From Pseudomonadota bacterium (GTDB lineage Bacteria > Pseudomonadota > Gammaproteobacteria > Burkholderiales > Burkholderiaceae_C), in assembly GCA_023396625.1 (NCBI GenBank), contig JAEWVY010000262.1, forward strand, positions 1-10,585: a stretch of 10,585 nucleotides of DNA. Direction: 5' to 3'. The notes below the pieces were generated by a model. It was not told the DNA's origin, ran no database searches, and saw only the letters and a list, made by a program, of their open reading frames with translations. Positions 1 to 6,031 of the stretch are shown here, one piece after another (position 1 is the stretch's first letter; every line of letters begins with the position of its first letter). Both the position numbers and the translations under genes were made by a program.

Positions 1-1193
1 CGGTGATCCTCACCCATGCGCACCTTGACCACAGCGGCTATCTCCCCCTCCTCGCGCGCGAAGGTTTCAGGGGCCGGGTTCACGCCACGGCGGGCACGCG
101 GGATCTGTGCGCCATCCTGCTGCCCGACAGCGGACACCTGCAGGAGGAAGACGCGGAGTTCGCCAACCGGCACGGCTTTTCCAAGCACAATCCAGCCCTG
201 CCGCTGTACACCCGGCGCGATGCGCTCGACTGCCTCAAGCTCATTCGCACCGAACCCTTTGCCCGACCATTCCAGCCGGCACGGGGCTGGCATGCCACGT
301 TTTCCCCGGCCGGGCACATCCTGGGCGCCGCCAGCCTGCTGCTGGAGGTGGGCGGCCATCGCATCCTGTTTTCGGGCGACCTCGGCCGCTCCGATGACAT
401 CATCATGGACCCGCCGGCCGATCCACCCGCCGCGGACACCGTGGTGATCGAATCCACCTACGGCGATCGCCTGCATCCGCCCGAGGATCTCATGGCCGAA
501 CTGGGGCCGGCCCTGCAAAGGGTGGCCGCGCGCGGCGGGGTGGCGGTGGTGCCGGTGTTCGCCGTCGGGCGAGCGCAGTCGCTGCTGCATGCCATCGTCA
601 CGCTCAAGGCCCAGGGCGCCATTCCCCGTTCGCTGCCGGTGTTCCTGGACAGCCCGATGGCTGTGCACAGCACCCACATCTTCACGCAGCACCCTGGAGA
701 GCATCGTCTGAACGATCACCAGGTGAGGGCACTCGCCCATGCGGCGACCATGGTGGAAACGACCGAGCAGTCCAAGGCTCTGGCGCGGCGCCACGGACCG
801 ATGGTGATCCTGGCCGCCAGTGGCATGGCCACGGGTGGCCGGGTGCTGCATCACCTCGGGCTGTATGCCTCCGACCATCGCAACATGATCATTCTGACCG
901 GCTATCAGACACCCGGCACGCGAGGCGCGCGGATCTCGAGCGGCGAGTCTCCCGTGCGCATTCACGGCAAGGACGTCCACATCGAGGCCGAGGTGGTCCA
1001 GCTGCGCGCGGCTTCGGCGCATGCGGACGCGAACCAGTTGCTGGACTGGCTGCGCAAGATGCCCACGCCGCCGGATCAGACTTACGTGGTTCACGGCGAC
1101 ATGGCGGCCTCGGACATGCTGCGCCAGCGCATCGAGCACGAGCTCAAGTGGCGCGTCATGGCGCCCGAGCATGGGGCCACCTGGCCCGCCTGA
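1..1193 (+). CDS. MBL-fold beta-CASP RNase/exonuclease, 5'-truncated by window edge
   Basis: This is a metallo-beta-lactamase-fold protein of the beta-CASP group (RNA-processing nucleases related to CPSF-73 and YsiC/TTHA0252), expected to cleave or trim RNA in the cytoplasm with two zinc ions. The frame is open from the window edge. The first visible GTG encodes an ordinary Val of the conserved V-I-L-T-H-A-H-L-D-H segment, so the true start lies upstream and about 50-60 N-terminal residues are missing. Numbering from that Val, visible motifs are HAHLDH (5-10), AGHILG (His105), FSGD (Asp126), the beta-CASP E-STYGDR (Glu150-Arg156), SGMATGG followed by HH (273-284), SAHAD (338-342) and VHGD (His364). 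All metal-binding and beta-CASP motifs look intact. It ends 9 bp before the eptA-like gene and is probably cotranscribed with it. The family call is firm; the RNA substrate is unknown. Confidence 0.9.
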   Translation, partial: VILTHAHLDHSGYLPLLAREGFRGRVHATAGTRDLCAILLPDSGHLQEEDAEFANRHGFSKHNPALPLYTRRDALDCLKLIRTEPFARPFQPARGWHATFSPAGHILGAASLLLEVGGHRILFSGDLGRSDDIIMDPPADPPAADTVVIESTYGDRLHPPEDLMAELGPALQRVAARGGVAVVPVFAVGRAQSLLHAIVTLKAQGAIPRSLPVFLDSPMAVHSTHIFTQHPGEHRLNDHQVRALAHAATMVETTEQSKALARRHGPMVILAASGMATGGRVLHHLGLYASDHRNMIILTGYQTPGTRGARISSGESPVRIHGKDVHIEAEVVQLRAASAHADANQLLDWLRKMPTPPDQTYVVHGDMAASDMLRQRIEHELKWRVMAPEHGATWPA

Positions 1194-1202
1194 GCGAACG
1201 CC

Positions 1203-2864
1203 ATGAACGCCTCGCCACACGCCCCCCGCAAGCGGGTGTCGCCAGCACCGCGACACCGTGCCACCGTGGTGTTGATGAGCAGCCTGTGGATGGCCTCGGT
1301 CGGCAACGTGGCGCTGTGGCAGCAACTGGCCGGCCTGCCCGAAATCTCCCGGTGGCATGGCCTGGGCTTCGGCATGGGGTTCAGCTTGATCATCGCGGCA
1401 CTGCTGGTGGTCACGTTGTCCGTGCTGGCCTGGGGCTGGCTGCTGCGCCCGATGCTGACGCTGCTGCTGCTGGCCACCGCGGCCGGTGCCTATTTCATGC
1501 TGACCTACGGCGTCGTGATCGACACCCCCATGCTCGTCAACGTGCTGCAAACCGATCCACGGGAGGTGCGCGACCTGCTGAACTGGCGATTGTTCGCCGC
1601 GCTGGGCCTGCTGGGCATGGTGCCCGCGTGGTGGCTATGGCGCCGGCCCCTGAAGCCCATGGGCGTCAGGCACCACATCGGCACGCACGGCCTGCTGCTG
1701 CTCGGCGGCGCGGTGGCCACCTCGGGCCTGCTGATGCTGACATTCCAGGATGTCTCGTCAGTGATGCGCAACCACACCCGGCTGCGCTACCTGATCAACC
1801 CGCTGAACACGCTTTACGCCATCGCCGACGTGGCGGCCAAGCCCCTGAAACGGGACGAGTCGCGTTTTCTTCCCGTGGGCGAGGACGCCCGGCTCGCGCC
1901 GCGCACGGTTGGCGCGAAGCCGCCACTGCTGGTGCTGGTGCTGGGCGAGACGGCCCGCGCGGACAACTTCGGCATCAACGGCTACACACGCCCCACCACG
2001 CCCGCGCTGGCACGGGAGAACATCGTCAGCCAGCGCAATGCCTGGTCGTGTGGCACCAGCACGGCCGAATCCGTCCCGTGCATGTTCTCGCACCTGCCGC
2101 GCGACGAATTCCAGGACCGCAAGACCAACACCGAGAGCCTGATGGACGTGCTGCAACGCGCCGGCCTGGCGGTGTTGTGGCTCGACAACCAGTCCGGCTG
2201 CAAGGGCGTATGCGACCGCGTGCCGCGCGCCGCCACGGCGCAGTTCAAGACCGGTGAGCTGTGCGATGGCGACGAGTGTTTCGACGAAGCCATGCTGCGC
2301 GGTCTCGACGATCGCCTGGCCGCCCTGCCGGCGGAACGTCGCGACCTGGGCATTGTGCTGGTGCTGCACCAGATGGGCAGCCACGGACCGGCCTACTACA
2401 AGCGGTCCCCTCCCGCGTTCAAGAAATTCCTGCCCGAGTGCACGAGCAATTCACTGCCGGACTGCGACCGCCAGGCGCTGGTCAACGCCTACGACAATTC
2501 CATCGCCTACACCGACCATTTTCTCGGTGCCACGCTGCAATGGCTCAAGACCCGGGAAGCCCAGTGGGCGCCGGCCCTGGTCTACGTGTCGGACCATGGC
2601 GAATCACTGGGGGAAAACAACCTCTACCTGCACGGCCTGCCCTGGCGCGTGGCGCCCGACGTGCAGAAACACGTGCCCTGGATCACTTGGCTCTCGCCAG
2701 GCTTCGAACAGGCCCGGAACCTGCGCGTGGACTGCCTGAGGCAGCGGGCCGACGCGCCGGTGTCGCACGACCACTATTTCCACTCCGTCATCGGACTGGC
2801 GGGCGTGCAAACCACCCTGTACCGGCCTGAACTCGACCTCTACGCGCCATGTCGCAGCCATTGA
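1203..2864 (+). CDS. eptA: EptA/MCR-type lipid A phosphoethanolamine transferase
   Basis: This inner-membrane enzyme transfers phosphoethanolamine from phosphatidylethanolamine to lipid A, lowering outer-membrane negative charge and polymyxin binding. It has 553 aa, the usual family length. The N-terminal part has about five membrane segments (roughly residues 21-42, 54-77, 80-102, 128-147, 158-180), followed by a periplasmic sulfatase-fold domain. Catalytic residues fit EptA/MCR-1: Glu249 in LGETARADN, nucleophile Thr287 in CGTSTAES, Asp464-His465 in SDHGES, His394 in MGSHGP and His477 in LHGLPWR. Cysteines 283/293 and 333/337 fit conserved disulfides. The ATG at 1203 gives a short cytoplasmic tail before the first helix. 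No clear Shine-Dalgarno is visible, and an ATG at 1275 is a weaker alternative. No mobile-element context or PmrAB pair is visible, so it reads as a resident chromosomal gene. Which phosphoethanolamine acceptor it uses is inferred from the family. Confidence 0.92.
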   Translation: MNASPHAPRKRVSPAPRHRATVVLMSSLWMASVGNVALWQQLAGLPEISRWHGLGFGMGFSLIIAALLVVTLSVLAWGWLLRPMLTLLLLATAAGAYFMLTYGVVIDTPMLVNVLQTDPREVRDLLNWRLFAALGLLGMVPAWWLWRRPLKPMGVRHHIGTHGLLLLGGAVATSGLLMLTFQDVSSVMRNHTRLRYLINPLNTLYAIADVAAKPLKRDESRFLPVGEDARLAPRTVGAKPPLLVLVLGETARADNFGINGYTRPTTPALARENIVSQRNAWSCGTSTAESVPCMFSHLPRDEFQDRKTNTESLMDVLQRAGLAVLWLDNQSGCKGVCDRVPRAATAQFKTGELCDGDECFDEAMLRGLDDRLAALPAERRDLGIVLVLHQMGSHGPAYYKRSPPAFKKFLPECTSNSLPDCDRQALVNAYDNSIAYTDHFLGATLQWLKTREAQWAPALVYVSDHGESLGENNLYLHGLPWRVAPDVQKHVPWITWLSPGFEQARNLRVDCLRQRADAPVSHDHYFHSVIGLAGVQTTLYRPELDLYAPCRSH

Positions 2865-2920
2865 GCCGGTTCAGAACAAGCCGATCTGCCCCGGGGTCCG
2901 TGGGGGCCTGAACCGGCTCA
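2862..2920. repeat. Perfect 13-bp inverted repeat between convergent genes
   Basis: TGAGCCGGTTCAG (2862-2874) is the exact reverse complement of CTGAACCGGCTCA (2908-2920), with 33 bp between. A nested 5-bp stem, GCCCC (2888-2892) with GGGGC (2903-2907), lies directly inside the right arm. The left arm begins at the eptA stop codon, and the repeat also covers the last codons and stop of the convergent radical SAM gene. No T tract follows on either strand, so it is not a classical intrinsic terminator. It could be a 3'-end stability hairpin or a shared transcription barrier. Confidence 0.75.
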
Positions 2921-3962
2921 GGTCCAGCTCCACCCGCTGGCGGTTGTAGCCCAGCCTGGCGCAGGTCTTCTCAAAGCGCTGGCGCAGCAGATCGGCCCAG
3001 ACGCCGTGGCCCGCCATGCGAGTGGCAAAGTCAGCGTCGTACAGCCGCCCGCCGCGCAAATCCCGCACCCGGGCGAGAACGCGTTCGGCCCGCTCGGGAT
3101 AGTGCAGCTCCAGCCACTGACGAAACAGTGGGGCGACTTCCCAGGGCAGGCGCAGCACGGTGTAAAAGGCGCTGCGCGCACCCGCTGTCCAGGCCGCTTC
3201 CAGGACCTGCTCCATGTCGGTATTGAGAAACGGGATTTGCGGCGCCACGCTCACCCCCACCGGCACGCCCGCCCGGGCCAGCGTCGTGATGGTCCGCAGA
3301 CGCCGTTGGGGCGCGGCGGCACGCGGCTCCATGCACCGTGCCAGCCGCGCGTCCAACGTCGTGATGGTGACGTAGACCGCCGCCAGGCCTCGAGCGGCCA
3401 TCGGCGCGATCAAATCCAGATCGCGTTCCACACCGCTGCCCTTGGTGACCACGGAAAACGGATGGCAGGCTTCCTGCAACACCTCGATGGCGGCACGCGT
3501 GAGGCGCAAATCACGCTCCACGGGCTGGTAACCATCGGTGGCCGAGCCGATGTTGAGCAGGCTCGGTCTGTAGCGCCGTGCGCCCAGCTCGCGGCGAAGC
3601 ACTTCCGCGAGGTTGCGCTTGGCGATGATCCTGGTTTCGAAATCCAGTCCCGGCGAAAGATTCAGATAGCTGTGCGTGGGGCGGGCATAGCAGTAGCAGC
3701 AGCCATGTTCGCAGCCCCGGTAAGGATTGATCGACAGGTCAAAGGGGATGTCCGGCGAATCGTTGCGGGTGATGACGGATTTCACGTCCTCCAGCCACAC
3801 CTGCGTGGGCGGGCAGGCCACCGGATCACCGGCGGCATCGCCCTCGACCGTTGACCAGCCGTCGTCGAAGGCCTCGCGCGACTCGCTGGCAAAGCGGTGC
3901 GGTAAACGTGTGGCCGAACCTCGGCCCTTGATCGCGTGGAGGGGGGCAACGAATTCAGGCAT
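2871..3962 (-). CDS. PA0069-family radical SAM protein (SplB-related), probably SOS-regulated
   Basis: This 363-aa radical SAM enzyme belongs to the family typified by P. aeruginosa PA0069 and is distantly related to spore photoproduct lyase. Its reaction is not known. The [4Fe-4S] motif is C84-E-H-G-C88-C-Y-C91, a CX3CX2C pattern, within NPYRGCEHGCCYCYARP. Other family-type stretches are KGRG near residues 12-15, SATDGYQP after the cluster, and TLDARLARCMEPRAAAPQRRL. The last five residues are QIGLF, which resembles a beta-clamp-binding motif and sits at the very C-terminus, as in E. coli DNA polymerase II (QLGLF). The ATG at 3962 is chosen because the family's KGRG segment follows about 12 residues in. 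No Shine-Dalgarno is visible, and a LexA box lies 5 bp upstream, so the mRNA may be nearly leaderless. It is divergent from earP and convergent with eptA. Family call firm; repair role inferred. Confidence 0.88.
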   Translation of the reverse strand: MPEFVAPLHAIKGRGSATRLPHRFASESREAFDDGWSTVEGDAAGDPVACPPTQVWLEDVKSVITRNDSPDIPFDLSINPYRGCEHGCCYCYARPTHSYLNLSPGLDFETRIIAKRNLAEVLRRELGARRYRPSLLNIGSATDGYQPVERDLRLTRAAIEVLQEACHPFSVVTKGSGVERDLDLIAPMAARGLAAVYVTITTLDARLARCMEPRAAAPQRRLRTITTLARAGVPVGVSVAPQIPFLNTDMEQVLEAAWTAGARSAFYTVLRLPWEVAPLFRQWLELHYPERAERVLARVRDLRGGRLYDADFATRMAGHGVWADLLRQRFEKTCARLGYNRQRVELDLSRFRPPRTPGQIGLF

Positions 3963-4009
3963 GGAATAACTGTGTTTATATACAGTTTAACGAATTCCGG
4001 GCCCCCCTC
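3939..4009. repeat. Interrupted inverted repeat and 9-bp direct repeat around the SOS box
   Basis: GAGGGGGGC (3939-3947) matches the reverse complement of GCCCCCCTC (4001-4009). GAATTC palindromes at 3951-3956 and 3992-3997 share the same centre, near 3974, giving 15 matches in 18-bp arms. The sequence AACGAATTC is also directly repeated at 3948-3956 and 3989-3997. The LexA box lies in the loop, offset from the repeat centre by about 3.5 bp. The left arm overlaps the first codons of the radical SAM gene. Function is unknown. Confidence 0.6.
3968..3987 (-). promoter_or_regulatory. LexA (SOS) box upstream of the radical SAM gene
   Basis: On the + strand the site reads AACTGTGTTTATATACAGTT. The outer six bases form a perfect dyad (AACTGT/ACAGTT), with the CTGT-N8-ACAG core and AT-rich centre of the LexA operator of gamma- and betaproteobacteria. 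On the minus strand a -10-like TATAAA (3975-3980) lies inside the box, so LexA would block RNA polymerase directly. A recognisable -35 is missing. It ends 5 bp from the radical SAM ATG and 69 bp from the divergent earP ATG, so the radical SAM gene is the likely target. Confidence 0.85.
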
Positions 4010-4043
4010 AGAGGCCTGCGCCCCAGACCCTCGGCGCCAATGG

Positions 4044-4049
4044 GACAAT
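4044..4049 (+). promoter_or_regulatory. Possible -10 element for earP
   Basis: GACAAT lies 7 bp upstream of the earP start codon and is the only -10-like hexamer close to it. It would give a very short or absent leader. No convincing -35 hexamer is found at 16-18 bp, so this is a weak call. Confidence 0.25.
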
Positions 4050-4056
4050 CCTGCGG

Positions 4057-5202
4057 ATGACCTCCGCCTCCGTTCTCCCGCCCCTGCGCTGGGACATCTT
4101 CTGCCAGGTGATCGACAACCACGGCGATCTGGGCGTAAGCTGGCGGCTCGCCGCCCAATTGGCAGCGCGCGGCGACGCCGTGCGGCTGTGGGCGGACGAC
4201 GCTTCGGCGCTGTCGTGGATGGCGCCGGGCGCCCTGGCCAACCAGGTTCCCGGCATCCAGGTGCTGCCCTGGACACAGCCACTGGCGCTTGCCGACACAC
4301 TCGCACGCGCCGACGTCTGGGTGGAGACCTTCGGTTGCGGCATTCCCCCCGAATTCATCGCGGCGCAGCGCGCGGCCCCTCCCGCGGCGACACCCTCCAG
4401 ACCACCAGTCTGGATCAACCTCGAATACCTGTCCGCGCAAGCGTATGTCGCGCGTTGCCACGGCCTGCCCTCCCCCGTGCTGCACGGCCCCGGCGAGGGC
4501 ATGACGCGGTACTTCTTCTACCCCGGATTCACGCCCGACACGGGTGGCCTGCTGCGCGAGGCCGATCTGACCGAGCGCCAGTCAAGCTTCGATGCCGCGG
4601 CCTGGCTGCGCGCCCATCACCTCGGCAATGACCTGGCGCAGCGGATTTCACTGTTCTGTTACGAACCGCCGGCCCTGGGCCCCTGGCTCGACGGGCTGGT
4701 CCGCCCAAACCGGTCGGCGGGTCCCGCCCGGCTGCTGGTGACCCCCGGTCGGGCGGCCCGGGCCGTTCAGACCCATATTTCAAGTAAAAATGGCATTATC
4801 TCAGCGCCAAATGGTGATTGTTCGCTACATATTTCATACCTCCCAGCACTGCCTCAGACCGATTTCGACCATCTGCTCTGGGCCTGCGATCTCAATTTCG
4901 TCCGCGGCGAAGACTCCCTGGTGCGCGCGCTCTGGGCTGGCCGTCCCTTTGTCTGGCACATCTACCCACAGAGCGACGGCGCCCACGCCGCCAAGCTCGA
5001 GGCCTTTCTCGACTGGCTGCAGGCCCCGGCTTCGCTGCGGCAATTTCATCGGGTCTGGAACGGCACAGCGCCACCAGGCACCCCCCTGCCCGAGCCCGAT
5101 CTGCCCGCCTGGGGCGCCTGCGTACGCGCGGCGCGCGCGCGGCTTCTGGCGCAGGAAGATCTGCTTGCCCGGTTGCTGCAATTCATTGCAAAAAAACGCT
5201 AA
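4057..5202 (+). CDS. earP: EF-P arginine 32 rhamnosyltransferase EarP
   Basis: EarP (DUF2331, an inverting GT-B glycosyltransferase) transfers rhamnose from dTDP-rhamnose to Arg32 of elongation factor P, which EF-P of this type needs to rescue ribosomes stalled at polyproline. The 381-aa length is normal. The N-terminal motif FCQVIDNHGDLGVSWRLA contains Asp20 and Asp24, matching the catalytic Asp region. WINLEYLSAQ lies mid-protein, and the donor-binding motif FVRGEDSLVRALW contains Glu285-Asp286. The efp gene follows 169 bp downstream and encodes the Arg32 acceptor, which strongly supports the call. The ATG at 4057 fits the family start; an obvious Shine-Dalgarno is absent. A patch at 4771-4840 (about residues 239-262) is markedly AT-richer, with unusual codons and a repeated His-Ile-Ser. 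It lies just before the conserved LPALPQTDFDHLLWACDLNF segment, a position likely to be a variable loop. Confidence 0.93.
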   Translation: MTSASVLPPLRWDIFCQVIDNHGDLGVSWRLAAQLAARGDAVRLWADDASALSWMAPGALANQVPGIQVLPWTQPLALADTLARADVWVETFGCGIPPEFIAAQRAAPPAATPSRPPVWINLEYLSAQAYVARCHGLPSPVLHGPGEGMTRYFFYPGFTPDTGGLLREADLTERQSSFDAAAWLRAHHLGNDLAQRISLFCYEPPALGPWLDGLVRPNRSAGPARLLVTPGRAARAVQTHISSKNGIISAPNGDCSLHISYLPALPQTDFDHLLWACDLNFVRGEDSLVRALWAGRPFVWHIYPQSDGAHAAKLEAFLDWLQAPASLRQFHRVWNGTAPPGTPLPEPDLPAWGACVRAARARLLAQEDLLARLLQFIAKKR

Positions 5203-5205
5203 AAT
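5177..5205 (+). promoter_or_regulatory. Possible efp promoter overlapping the end of earP
   Basis: TAAAAT (5200-5205) resembles a -10 hexamer and overlaps the earP TAA stop. It is preceded by an A-rich spacer. The best -35 candidate at 17-bp spacing is TGCAAT (5177-5182), which is poor. If real, efp has a leader of about 160 nt and can be transcribed apart from earP. Confidence 0.35.
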
Positions 5206-5371
5206 GGCAGGCTTTGCAGCGAGCAAGCAGAACAGTCTGGTGCCCGCCTTGCCCGTGCTTGCCGGCCTTTCCTGAAGGGCCTGACCTGTTCCCGGGCCTT
5301 TGCCATCCGCCGTTCGCCATGCACATGGGGTGCTTTCGTTGAGCGGCTTCCTAAATTTTTCTGGAAATATC
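5206..5371 (+). other. efp leader / earP-efp intergenic region with one hairpin
   Basis: This 166-bp stretch holds no convincing gene. A hairpin at 5264-5281 (GGCCTTT, loop CCTG, AAGGGCC, one G-U pair) has no T tract behind it. The last 22 bp before the efp ATG are AT-rich (ctaaatttttctggaaatat), typical of an unstructured ribosome-loading zone for a highly translated gene. Confidence 0.4.
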
Positions 5372-5926
5372 ATGAAAATCGCTCAAGAAATCCGCGCTGG
5401 CAACGTCATCATGCACGGCAAGGACCCGATGGTCGTCCTCAAGACCGAATACAGCCGCGGCGGCCGCAACTCCGCCACGGTGCGCATGAAGCTCAAGAGC
5501 CTGATCGCCAACTTCAACACCGAAGTGGTGTTCAAGGCCGACGACAAGATGGACCAGATCGTCCTCGACAAGAAGGAGTGCACGTACTCCTATTTCGCCG
5601 ATCCGATGTATGTCTGGATGGACACCGAATACAACCAGTACGAAGTGGAAGCCGACAACATGGGCGACGCGCTGAACTACCTCGAGGACGGCATGGGCGC
5701 CGACGTAGTGTTCTACGACGGCAAGGCCATCTCGGTCGAATTGCCCACCTCGGTGGAGCGCGAAATCACCTGGACCGAGCCCGCCGTCAAGGGCGACACG
5801 TCCGGCAAGGTGCTCAAGCCCGCCAAGATCGCCACCGGCTACGAAATCGGCGTGCCAATCTTCGTGGCGCAAGGCGACAAGGTGGAAATCGACACCCGCA
5901 CCGGCGAATACCGCCGCCGCGTCTGA
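5372..5926 (+). CDS. efp: Translation elongation factor P (Arg32 type)
   Basis: EF-P binds between the P and E sites of stalled ribosomes and promotes peptide bonds at consecutive prolines. The 184-aa length is typical. It opens with MKIAQEIRAGNVI. The KOW-like domain I carries the loop SRGGRN with Arg32 at its tip, so the modification is arginine rhamnosylation by the adjacent EarP, not lysine beta-lysylation. Domains II and III follow; the C-terminal signature GVPIFVAQGDKVEIDTRTGEY is intact. The frame stays open upstream to 5300, but the ATG at 5372 matches the universal EF-P N-terminus. There is no strong Shine-Dalgarno, only a GGA about 7 bp upstream in an AT-rich leader. An intrinsic terminator follows at 5949. 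Confidence 0.98.
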   Translation: MKIAQEIRAGNVIMHGKDPMVVLKTEYSRGGRNSATVRMKLKSLIANFNTEVVFKADDKMDQIVLDKKECTYSYFADPMYVWMDTEYNQYEVEADNMGDALNYLEDGMGADVVFYDGKAISVELPTSVEREITWTEPAVKGDTSGKVLKPAKIATGYEIGVPIFVAQGDKVEIDTRTGEYRRRV

Positions 5927-5948
5927 CCCACGCCAGACACCGGGAACG

Positions 5949-5970
5949 AGGCTCCGCAAGGGGCCTTTTT
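5949..5970 (+). terminator. Rho-independent terminator of efp
   Basis: The stem AGGCTCC (5949-5955) pairs with GGGGCCT (5960-5966) over seven pairs, one of them T-G. The loop is a GCAA (GNRA) tetraloop, and a run of five T follows (5966-5970). It lies 23 bp after the efp stop codon. Confidence 0.88.
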
Positions 5971-6031
5971 CATTGGCACGACTCTTGCGGCCGTCTGCGC
6001 CGACCCTTTGAACACCGCCAGGCCCGACCTC

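Noticed and set aside
1148..2257. Long alternative plus-strand frame (369 codons) across eptA
   Set aside because: Arg/Ala/Gly-rich translation typical of a frame-shifted reading of GC-rich DNA; the eptA frame has all catalytic motifs.
1203..2864. Acquired mcr colistin-resistance gene
   Set aside because: The catalytic motifs are shared by all EptA/MCR proteins. Nothing in the context (no insertion sequences, normal high GC) suggests mobility, so a resident eptA is the simpler reading.
5204..5275. Possible 23-residue leader peptide starting with MAGFAASKQ upstream of efp
   Set aside because: The ATG overlaps the earP stop, there is no ribosome-binding sequence, and the composition shows no leader-peptide logic such as polyproline or regulatory codon runs. 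The same frame is open by chance upstream inside earP.
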